Translations under genes and position numbers: made by a program
Shown here: in pieces, positions 55,252 to 64,000 of the stretch
Position numbering within the stretch: position 1 is the stretch's first letter
Layout of the letters: the number at the start of each line of letters is the position of its first letter
Source: Eucommia ulmoides
Taxonomy: Eukaryota; Streptophyta; Magnoliopsida; Garryales; Eucommiaceae
NCBI GenBank assembly: GCA_016647705.1
Contig: CM028327.1
Location: forward strand, 45,091,114 to 45,155,113
Reading direction: 5' to 3'
Length of the DNA: 64,000 nucleotides
Notes under the pieces: model-generated
Seen by the model: only the letters and a program-made list of their open reading frames with translations
Told to the model about the DNA's origin: nothing
Database searches by the model: none

Positions 55252-55439
55252 TTTTTTAAAATAGCAGAAGAACATTTATGTCATAATGGAAGTAAGTGAT
55301 CATTGACCAAAATGATGAGAGAGTTGACTGGTATTTGTAAAATGACTAGGGATGTATCTTGTTTAGTATAAAATGACAAGGGAGGTGAGTGGTATAAACC
55401 CATAATTGTGAATAATTATGGAAGGGCAAAATCGACATT

Positions 55440-55580
55440 TCATATTTTCTGTCAACAGAGTTAGCGGTGCACTTAGGTCCACAAACCACAGGGGGGGGAT
55501 AAGTGGCCACATTCAAACCATAAGGGAGTAAAGTGCAAATAGATCAAACCATAGGGGATAAAGTGTAATTAACCCGGAAA
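55440..55580 (-). mobile_element. Second isolated right end of the MULE family
   Basis: GTCAACAGAGTTAGCGGTGC, AGGTCCACAAACCACAGG and GGGATAAAGTGTAATTAACC match the family's right terminal repeat. It lies next to the LINE and is cut on its inner side. Confidence 0.65.
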
Positions 55581-55662
55581 AAAACAATTGGGTTGGATCA
55601 GTACTTTACAAAGCCAAATAATACCTCCTGGTGCATGCCCCAAATATAATAATTACTACCAA

Positions 55663-57207
55663 CTAAACAAAAAATAAATGACGACGGTGGAGCACGACGG
55701 CGGAGCAGTGACGATGGACGGCTGGGAGCAGTGACGACGGCAGTGGAGGAAACATATATGGTGACGGCGATGGAGCAAGGTGTGTTTGTGGGGAACAAAG
55801 AAAACAAGAAAAGAAAGAAAAAAAAATGGAGGAATAAAGGTGAAGAGAAGAAAATGAAAGAGGGAAGAAGAAAATAAACGAAATAGAACTCCCAATTTGA
55901 TCTGTCCACAGAGATAACGGATGATTTTTAGTATATTTAGAGCGCATAAAGTAACACCAGAGAGAATTCCCTTTCAGCAAAAACCAAATCCGTTTGAGAG
56001 AGAAAGCCTTCTTCATATCCTTAAGCTTCCGAAGACCAAGATTGCCTGTAGAGGTATCTTGACAGATCTTTTGCCAAGCCACCCAGTGCCTTTTCTTTCT
56101 TAAATCCGAGTGGCCCCAAAAGAAGTTCGCAAACATGGATTCCACATTCTCCGAAAAGCTATTGTGAACACAAGGGGATGCTAAAAGATGAAGAGGGAAT
56201 GAAGATAGAATATGCTTTAGCAGAACAAGTTTACCTCCAATAGAAGGAAGTTTAGCTTTCCACCGATCGACTTTCTTGGACACTTTCTCGATAAGACTAG
56301 CGAAGTGAATCATTTTCAGATGGTCGTAGGTAAGGGGCACTCCAAGATAAGTACAAGGAAAACCACATTGACTAAAACCTGTGGACATACCAATAGTCGA
56401 ACGACGCGTATTAGGACAGTTAGGATGTAAATAGAAATTACTTTTTTTTGGAGCACTCACAAGCTGACCAGAGGCTAACTGATACTCTTCAAGTACCTTC
56501 ATTAGATTTCTAATACTGCAAGAACTTCCATTGCAGAAAATAAGGGTATCATCTGCAAACATCAACTGGGAAACCAGAGGACAACATCTTTTAGTTACAA
56601 AAGGATGGACCCGACCATCTATCATGGATCGATAGATATTCCGACTAAGAACCTCTTGAGCCAAGATAAATAATAAGGGTGAAATAGGGTCGCCTTGACG
56701 CAATCCTCTAGAAGCTGGAAACCAACTCTTATAGATCCCCTGAAACACCATTGAGAAATAAGTCGAGTCAAAATAACTAGAGGCAGCATCAATAAATCCT
56801 AAGCTGAAACCATATCGATTAAGCACCTTAATTAAAAAATTCCATTCGATTCGATCATAAGCTTTAGCCATATCGAGTTTGAGCATAACATTACGACCAC
56901 GAATATCCTTACCCAAATCTTTGACAAGCTCTTGGGCTAGCCCAATTGCTTCGGCGACGGACCTTCCTTTAACAAAACCGTGTTGTTGAACATAAATTAA
57001 TTTTGGAAAGAGAGACGCCAATTTTGTAGATAAAGCCTTAGAAAAGATTTTATAACAAATATTACATAAACTGATTGGGCGGAAATCTTTGAGAGATGCA
57101 GATTGAGACTTCTTCATAATAAGGACCAGTAATGTGCTAGAAAGAGCCGTAGGGAGGGGATTTCCTTTAAGAAAATAATTAGTTGCTTCCCAAATATCTT
57201 TACTCAC
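55663..57207 (-). pseudogene. LINE reverse transcriptase (514-residue frame with foreign C-terminus)
   Basis: It has DFRPISLCNICYKIFSK (about residues 41-57), QHGFVKGRSVAEAI, the catalytic Asp in KLDMAKAYDRIEW (about 112-118), SRGLRQGDPISPLLF (about 167-180) and the FADDTLIF box (217-224). YLGVPL and KVDRWKAKLPSIGGKLVLLK thumb motifs follow. All RT motifs look unbroken. Similarity ends near residue 435 (SLWTDQIG). The last 80 residues are a low-complexity Phe/Ser/Pro stretch read from adjoining non-LINE DNA. The enzyme would reverse-transcribe LINE RNA at a nicked target. Confidence 0.92.
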
Positions 57208-58095
57208 AATATCCTAAGAAGATTGGAAAAAACTAGAAGAGATAGAATCGATACCTGGAGCGCCGTCAATGGGTATGGATCACAGGGCCTCTTTGATTTC
57301 CTCCATCAAGAAAGGAGCCAATAACATGCAATTATCCATATCCGTGACTATGCAAGGGATGGAATCAAAGATAGTGTCCGAATAAGAAACCTGGGTAGCC
57401 GAGTAAAGATATTTGAAAAACTCAATAGCTGCTTCATAAAACAAATTGGGATCAGCCAAGCTACTTCCATCTTTATGTCGAATATCAGACAAGAAAATAG
57501 GGGAGTTACGCATTTTGATGGACGTATGAAAGAATTTAGAATTACTATCTCCCTCTGCTAGCCAATGTTCTTGAGATTTTTGTTTCCAAAAGACTTCCTC
57601 TTTCAAAAGAAGATTGTTATATTCCGTGGTAGCTTGATCAAATAAGTCCGAAACTCCTTGAGACCAATTGGTTTGAAGCATTGAATCATAAGCTTCCACT
57701 CTATCCTTCCAAGAATTTAACTCAACAAAATCGTTCCCAAAAGTTTGGGCATTCCACACTTTAAGAGCCGTCCTCACCAATTTGATATTAGGATGTAGAT
57801 GAACCAGAGGATTTTGATGAGAAGTATTCCATGTACATTTAACTACTTCAAGAAAACCCGCATGCAACGTCCACATTCGTTGAAACCGAAAAAGCTTCGG
57901 ACCATTGTATAAAAAAGAGGAGTTTAGAATTAGCGGGTAGTGGTCCGAATTAATACGTTCCAAATGCTCAACCCGACCATCAAACGAGTTACAAATTGAG
58001 GGAGAAACTAGGATTCTGTCCAATCGAGAATATTGTCGAGATAGCCCTGGATGATTGTTACAAAAAGTAAAAGTTGACCCCATGAACGGGGGCAA
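55893..58095 (-). mobile_element. L1-type LINE, truncated at both ends
   Basis: Minus strand: the last part of an endonuclease domain followed by a reverse transcriptase. The 5' side starts abruptly inside the endonuclease at 58095. The 3' side stops near 55893, before the RNase H/zinc-knuckle tail and poly(A) expected in plant L1 elements. A stop lies between the two main frames (57208-57280). No target duplication could be assigned. Confidence 0.88.
57280..58095 (-). pseudogene. LINE endonuclease C-terminus and linker
   Basis: A 271-residue frame begins in the endonuclease: FTFCNNHPGLSRQYSRLDRI then VEHLERINSDHYPLIL, the SDH.P motif near the end of the exonuclease-endonuclease-phosphatase domain. 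It then runs through the LINE linker (WLAEGDSNSKFFHTSIKMR) to the RT. The N-terminal two thirds of the endonuclease are missing. Confidence 0.88.
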
Positions 58096-58534
58096 TACTA
58101 GCTAGCTAGATTAACAAGAAAAGAAATGAAAACGTATATCGGCCAGTTAGAGTTAAATGATATTTATACCCTTAAATATTTTAATAGGGTTTACGTTAAC
58201 ACTATTCTAAAATTTAAAGGGTAATAGTGTAATTTATTTTATTTGTATTTCCTCCGATGCATTGCAAGGAGGCTAGAGGCTGTAATTTTTTTTCCTTCTC
58301 AATTGTGTTGGGTTGTGCGTTTCTTGAAGAAATCCATTGATGGGCTGCGTTTCTTAATTAGAAACACAAGATCCTTTTGTGTTTTTTTAAACAAATAAAA
58401 TAAAAAAATCAATCATATAAATGCATTTTCTGCTTGCGTTTTTACTTTTTTTTTTTAATGGAAAACGCAGATTCATTCTGCTTTTTTATTAAAAACGCAA
58501 AGCCGAAATGCGTTCTATGAGACTTTGGTAAATA

Positions 58535-58571
<37 letters not shown>

Positions 58572-58639
58572 ATTTTCAGATTTTTTTTATTTAAATAACA
58601 ATTAAATGGTAAAGAAGTCAGCTTTTTTAGATATACTTA
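58096..58639. other. Spacer with a foldback-arm fragment and a (TA)n tract
   Basis: 58140-58230 repeats part of the foldback arm seen at 53545-53640 (ATGATATTTATACCCTTAAA). 58330-58515 has AAACGCA-type phrases repeated in both orientations. A TA run lies at 58539-58569. No gene. Confidence 0.55.
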
Positions 58640-58670
58640 CTAGCGTATACCCCGTGCTTAAAGACACGGG
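58640..58670 (-). repeat. Helitron 3' hairpin and CTAG end
   Basis: CCCGTG and CACGGG form a 6-bp stem around CTTAAAGA. CTAG (58640-58643) follows about 8 bases beyond on the minus strand. Confidence 0.65.
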
Positions 58671-59820
58671 TGTAACTCGTTGGTGTCTAATTTTATTTTT
58701 ATATTATAAATTTAGCAAAACACATAATTAACGTTGATACATATAATTAATTGATTTTTTTATTTAGAATATAATTCTTAAATGACTATCATTCATGAAC
58801 TGCATTAAAAAACACATAATACCACAATTAAACATAAATTACATTGAAACAAATCAAAGTGTAAGATACATTGAAACAAATCTCATTACTTCAATGTTAT
58901 TCGAATGCTACCGTAATTAAGCATAAGTTACATTGAAACAAATCAAAGCGAAAAATACTTACTCCCAATCCAGAATCTCATTATTTAAATGCTATATTTT
59001 GCATATACAAATAAATAATTAATAAATGAAAAATCAAAATATAGTTCCATGGGAAAGGATTAAAATAATCAAGCTCCCATGTTTTGTAATGAACACGACA
59101 TAAACACGGCCAATAAAATTTTAATTATTTTCACATAATCCTCTTTATTTATACGATTTTTTTCAAATGAATACAACCATTAATTAAAGTACAAAAAAAA
59201 GGGACATAAAACGACAATAACTAATACAATCATATTATAAACAATTATTTTTTAATATCAGGAATAAAGGCCAAAAATCCAATTTCAAATCTAGGGTTCA
59301 TCATCAGGAATATTCCCAACAGAGATGGTGGTGGTTCAAACTCAGGACCTTTTGGTTAGAATATGAACGACAAATTGTACAATTTTAATACAGTATTTGG
59401 TGTCATAAGATTGAATATTGGAAACTGAAATTATAAATGATCGAACATAAAAATCTATAAAATTATCTAATATGTGGGTAAAATTCCACCGCCTGCCACG
59501 TACTCGTCACATGGATCGAAAACGCAACGTTTCCAACACTATGTCATCAGGCGACCTTATTGGGCCCGGTGAATAGAAAGCCTGGATGCCTCCTCAGAGT
59601 CGATGATCAAAAGGGGGGCGACAAGAGGGAAGTGGTGGTGAGCAGTGGCAATCTCTTGCTGAATCTCGATTCTGTTCTTGGCGATCCAGAACTTTCTTTG
59701 TTTAAACGTGATGTGTGATTCGGTACTGGAATTTGAGGTCTAATTAGAAGTCCCTGCAACATTTTATTGATCTGCAATACATTGGTAAGAATCCCATAAT
59801 TGCCAAATCAAATAGCCTAC

Positions 59821-59912
59821 CTTGACTTCGTCGTCATATCCAACCACAAAAAGTGCAACTTGAGCATTTCCCTTTCTAATATGATGTTTTAGAACAAACA
59901 TATCCGTTGGAG
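59821..59912 (-). pseudogene. Candidate captured exon in Helitron-like element B
   Basis: The minus strand reads about 30 residues without a stop (LPPTDMFVLKHHIRKG, then NAQVALFVVGYDDEVK), ending at AAG|GTAGGC, a usable splice donor. Composition is ordinary for a globular protein and unlike the AT-rich surroundings. I do not recognise the parent gene. Confidence 0.35.
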
Positions 59913-60862
59913 GCAATAAGAATGATGCAGGAAAGGATGGAATGCTTTGGCAACCTCTTGAATTTTATTTTATTTTTTTTTATTTTTTTTTGTAACTTCA
60001 CCAATCATTGTTCTCTAAAACATAAAAAAATATTACTTTTTTCTCCAAAATTGTTTCTATTCTCCAATTTTTGTTTCTTAACAAACAAAGTTGTTCCAAT
60101 TCTGTATATCTTGAAGATGGAACCCAAAAAAAAAAAAACAAAAAACAAATTTCAGCTCTTTAAAAACAAATTTATGAGAACAGAGCGGAAATGTTCTCTA
60201 AATTTACTTCATGATTTACTTTAGTTTCGCGCTCGTGCGTTTGTGTTTATGTGCCATACTTAATTGTATATGCATTGTTCAAGCGCATTGCGGTTCATAA
60301 ATTGACCAATTCCAAACTCTGCAAATCACCAACACCAACACTAAATCAATTAAACCACCACTTCACAATTCCAACAGAACAACAAATTCAAACGAATCAT
60401 CAAAGTTTGTGGCCAAGGTCAGCACACATATGACAAAGTACACTACTAATCATAAAAAAGGGGAAATCTAGCGCCTAATTGAGGAATAATGTAAATATAT
60501 GATCTAGAATTGCAGGAGTTGAAGATTTTTAATCCATCCCTGGATTAAAAAATCAAAAACAAAAGCTCATCCATTTTAAGCAAATAAAGTTACTGTTTGA
60601 TGCAAATAAAGAGCGTATGTATATGTGACCTTGTTCTGGCCAATTACAACCAAGCGAAGGTGAGAGGGATCAAAGTTCGAAAGTTCTTACCTCAGGTCGG
60701 AAAACCCTATGATTGAAAACGCCACCCCATACGCGATTGACAGCATTTAATTTCAGCTGTAGATTCTTTTCAAGTTAATCCTAACACTTAAAATGTCTTA
60801 ATCAGCAAACACCTTCTTGATTTATTAATATACTAGTGTATAATCCATATCTGAAGGTACAG

Positions 60863-62319
60863 GTGTAAAAAAAAAAATTGAACCTCAATTTTTTTTTATT
60901 TTACATATCATTTGTTTATACAATATTGTACATCTGTTTGATACTAACAGTTTATTACAAATACAATACAATATGTATTAATAACATTAATACTCAAGTA
61001 TTAATATAATCACAATTAAACATTAGTCAAAATAAAATCACCATGGCATACAAAATATTTCACAATACAGAGAAAAAAATATCTAAAGGGTATTTTTTCC
61101 TATACTCTAAGAAAGAAAACAAACAGTTTTTTTGATAATTGAATTCAACTGTTATTTCTAGGTTCTTAATAAATATATATAAAAAAAACAACGACCAAAA
61201 ACAATTCTAAAAAATACTTCTTCCAAAAAAAAAAAAAAACTGAAAATATCTCATTGCCCCGCCCAAATCATTTGTTTAGACACAATGATATATTGGAATT
61301 CAATCACTTGAAAATGTGAAAAAAATATATATGCACCAACATTCAGCTGAAAAAACAATTAAAAGGAAAAAATACAAATTGATCACTCTTTAAAAAAATT
61401 GCAAATTGACACCCAATTTCAATCAAACACTGACGAACCTTAAAATTTTGCAGCCCTTTAAGCAATACATTACGTCACAATTCACAATATGACACTCAAT
61501 GACACAAAACAATTCTTTAAGGTAATAATTCATTTTCATGAATTGGTAAGAAATAAAAAATAAAATCTCCATGACATACAAAATATTTTACATTAAAGAA
61601 AGAAAAATAAATAAATCTAAAAGGTACTTAAAACATTGTTGGGGACAGTGTCATGATATGGACCTCCACATTTAAAAATAAAAAATAAAAAAAATCAATT
61701 AAATGAGAGCAATGAGGAGACAATTTTTTTGTGAACAAACAAAATTCACTTCAACAATTCGAGAAATTCATCACACTTGACCGTAGAAATTTTACAGTCC
61801 TCTGAAAAATGCAATAATGAATTGATAATGTAAATGTCTTCGGATTATATTCAATCGACAAAAACGGAAATGGATAACTCGTATAAGTTGATAAATAATT
61901 GGAATCAATATGAAACCAGAAAATTCCATCAAAGAACAGAAAGAATCACGAAACCATTAAAATTCTACTTACCTGCAATGCCTATGAAGTCCATGATTGG
62001 GATGATTAAAAAACCAAAAACATTTAAAAACCATTAATCAGAAAAGCAATTATTGATCTAGAAATCTAACCTTGGATTTCAAACATTTTTGCCATGAAAT
62101 CAATAGAGCAAATCAAGCAAAAAGAAAGGCAGGAAACCTAGGATGCTCACACAAACAATACCAATCCCATATTTTACGAAAATAAAATAAAATAGATCCA
62201 CATCAGAAAGATAAAAAAATTAAATATAGGTTATTTTTTAGAAAAATATCCACAACATATGAATTAACTTTTCCTTTCATTTTCTTATATACAAAAAGGG
62301 AAAATATGTTATTACTTAC
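60863..62319. other. AT-rich interior of Helitron-like element C
   Basis: No gene recognised. A CAG|GTAAGT-type donor occurs on the minus strand at 61968-61973 after GGCATTG, similar to the one ending the exon-like block at 7301, but no convincing exon precedes it. Confidence 0.4.
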
Positions 62320-62610
62320 CTTGCCCTCAGTTATATCTTCAATGGCTTCAGGAATGGAAGAGAAACCTATCATTGGACAATCCAAATAAAACTCGTCATT
62401 GTCAGTATGGAAACAACAGATCATCTCAGCAAAACTATTTCCATTTGGGTGAGACAATAAATCTCCTTCGCCAGATAAGAGCACAGATTTAACTGAACTA
62501 TCACCCTTGATACCCAAGCCCTGCCTACTACTTGGAGAGAATTGATTTACATGATGTAGTCCATTATTCAACTTGAAGCTTTTTAACCTTTCAAATGGAA
62601 TTTGAAATAA
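62320..62610 (-). pseudogene. RIBA-type riboflavin biosynthesis gene, exon fragment
   Basis: The minus strand encodes about 95 residues: LKSFKLNNGLHHVNQFSP, then GIKGDSSVKSVLLSGEGDLLSHP, then NDEFYLDCPMIGFSSIPEAI and EDITEGK, ending at an intact AAG|GTAAGT donor. The D.F.LD.P..GFSSIPEAIEDI..GK stretch is the signature preceding the DHBP-synthase domain of plant RIBA, the chloroplast bifunctional DHBP synthase/GTP cyclohydrolase II. The next exon, which should begin with the VVVVDDEDRENEGDL catalytic segment, is not found downstream. The fragment therefore has the variable N-terminal region and no catalytic domain. The uninterrupted frame suggests recent capture. A 5' acceptor was not settled. 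Confidence 0.75.
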
Positions 62611-64000
62611 TTTAATTAGATTAACTTAATAATTTTTTAATTCAACTTACGTTTGGATCAATTAACATAGGTTGAATCAATTGGTGAATTTTTTGTTCGG
62701 AGCTTCCAAGGCGAAGTAGCCTCGTTGATTAAAGTGTTTGTCTTTGTTCTCATCTGTGGCGAACTTCATTGCTTCTCGTTCTTCTCTCTCTTCAACCTTC
62801 GCAAGAAGAAACCAAGAATTTGAGAGCAAAAAAATTTAGTGTTTTTTTTTTCTTTAGTTCCCAGAAAACTGGGAATAGAAACAGAAATTTGAGAAGAAAA
62901 AAAATCTGTTTCATGTTCGATTCCCAGATTTTTAAAACATGAATTTAGAAAACAGAACAACATTGCTCCCAAATTCCAAAATTAAACATTCAATTTTTAC
63001 CAAATTTTCTCAGCACAAAAGGTAATCAAATAAAAAAAACAGTGTCAGAGTTTTTTGCAATCGATCCTGTAATCCTGTCTATGATTGTTAGAAATGGAAT
63101 CACTCGCTCCAATTAGTTTGAGAAACCTAACACTTTTACACGATCAATATTTCTTTTATCCACTACCGCCGTTGAGTAATTTTTAACAACAATATGCACA
63201 CTCCATACAATATAAACGTTTCTTCTTCCAACAATGTCAAACAAAAAAACTGAAAAACTCACACACCCACACACATGTATGCATACTCCATACAGATATG
63301 TTGAAACAAAAAACATGATTTGTAGAAGAAGAAGAAGGTGAAGATGAAGATTACCTTGATGAGAGAGTTCACTCCAGAAGAATTTTTTTTTTAATTAAAT
63401 ACCGCAATTGTTGAAGCGACAAATAATGAGCAAAACTTGTTTGGAAAATATTTCAATAGACAGAAATTTTCAAGTTAAACATGAAATATAATTAGCAAAT
63501 TGAAATGTGTGTTCATCGGCAAATTGGATTGAAATTGCTTCAAATTGCATCAACTCAACTTTGAATGAAATTGCAAGCAACAAATGTGTGTTCATTGGCA
63601 AAAGAAGAAGAAAATGAAAAGAGAAGAGTGGATAGGCTTACTGTGTGTTGAAAAGCGCAATGGTAGCCCAAAAACTTAAATTTTTTTCCCAACAATTGAA
63701 GCGAGTTCCATAGATTTGGTATGCGAGTTACCAAATCCAAAAAACGTTTTTCGCAACAAAAAATTAAGGTAAATAGACCGAACAAATAGGTAGTAATTAG
63801 AAAGAAGAAAGAGAATAAAGAACGTGAACCTTGCTGTCGGTGATGATGCAGATCATCGATTATGATCCCTAAACGGCGATTGCAAAATCGAATCAACTCA
63901 CCTCCAATTGCAGCCGAGTGATGGTGAGGAGCGATGGATGGTGGCACGACGTCGACGACGTGTGAGGCGAATGGAGCAGTGATGAAAGAGAGACAAAGAG
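62611..64000. other. No gene recognised to the window end
   Basis: Mixed AT-rich sequence with phrases such as GAACTTGAATTGCTTC-like repeats near 63480-63600. Open frames at 63113-63316 and 63555-63947 (minus) have no recognisable domain. The final 100 bases are GACGACG/GAGCGATGG-rich. It could include the 5' part of the Helitron-like element or an upstream RIBA leader. Confidence 0.4.

Larger units (their letters stand above)
53207..55435. mobile_element. Foldback DNA element with arms of about 450 bp
   Basis: The left arm (53207-53655) is the inverted counterpart of the right arm (about 54785-55435, enlarged by a MITE at 55023-55251). Shared blocks include 'ACTCACCTC..(T/C)TGTCAT', AAATTCATTAACACCCC, CGCACCCTCTCACCGCCACT and 'AAATATTTTATTACA'. 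The internal 1.1 kb contains a splice-framed short coding-like block and a stretch ending in a MULE terminal repeat. Long-arm, non-coding elements of this kind are often Mutator-like. A further fragment of the arm lies at 58140-58230. Confidence 0.75.
58640..60832 (-). mobile_element. Helitron-like element B
   Basis: The minus-strand 3' end has the hairpin at 58651-58670 followed by GTATACG and CTAG, then host T, as expected for Helitrons. Its 5' end is probably the TATTAATAAATCAAG sequence just below 60832, directly abutting the 3' CTAG of the next element. A splice-framed coding block lies at 59821-59912. No Rep/helicase sequence, so non-autonomous. Confidence 0.5.
60833..64000 (-). mobile_element. 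Helitron-like element C carrying a RIBA exon
   Basis: The minus-strand 3' end is at 60833-60836 (CTAG), preceded by a degraded hairpin at about 60845-60862 (CCATAT ... GTACAGG) in the position of the intact ones at 5031 and 58651. The interior is AT-rich and contains the RIBA-like exon. The 5' end is not seen and may lie beyond the window, so the extent is a guess. Confidence 0.45.

Noticed and set aside
63555-63947. 130-residue frame near the window end
   Set aside because: No recognisable domain, biased His/Ser/Phe composition, and it overlaps GACG-rich low complexity; left as unassigned sequence.

Overview
This is a repeat-dominated, AT-rich stretch of plant nuclear DNA, most likely from a flowering plant. 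The evidence is the mix of plant transposon lineages (Athila-type and gag-only gypsy elements, copia, L1-type LINE, MULE, PIF/Harbinger, Helitron-like ends) and gene fragments that resemble plant Miro GTPase and plant RIBA (riboflavin synthesis). I see no intact host gene, rRNA, tRNA or CRISPR array. Nearly every coding stretch belongs to a mobile element, and almost all carry stops, frameshifts or truncations. The exact species cannot be read from the sequence.

Layout. 1-5 kb: a 426-bp tandem duplication rich in ATGTTGAATGTAACAT-like motifs, a foldback MITE and a deleted copia element. 5-12.6 kb: a Helitron-like element (minus strand, 3' hairpin near 5.03 kb) holding two decayed Miro exons. 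One of these exons is split by a 2.6-kb solo LTR with a perfect 5-bp target duplication. 12.6-15.4 kb: a second, truncated LTR of the same family. 15.4-26.2 kb: a decayed Athila-type gypsy element on the minus strand, its 5' LTR hit by a partial copy of another gypsy family. 26.2-33.1 kb: a truncated minus-strand copia element, split between gag and pol by another solo LTR. 33-36.3 kb: LTR relics, MITEs and an inverted relative of the window's first kilobase.

36.3-51.7 kb is a four-level nest. A MULE with roughly 300-bp terminal inverted repeats, a broken transposase and a GRF-type zinc-finger pseudogene is split by a gag-only gypsy element (37021-49195). That element contains a solo LTR (37834-44235), which in turn contains a PIF/Harbinger transposon (38461-43499). 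The Harbinger still has its DDE transposase and Myb/SANT partner gene almost whole.

51.7-64 kb: an inverted-repeat (foldback) element with a MULE-MITE inserted in one arm, a LINE truncated at both ends, and two head-to-tail Helitron-like elements. The last of these carries an exon fragment matching RIBA with an intact splice donor.

How the parts relate: the MULE at 36.3 kb shares its terminal repeats with several short foldback MITEs, two of which have 9-10 bp target duplications, so it is the likely source family. The Helitron-like elements explain why isolated exons of unrelated housekeeping genes lie here. Solo LTRs and mismatched element flanks point to repeated LTR-LTR recombination.
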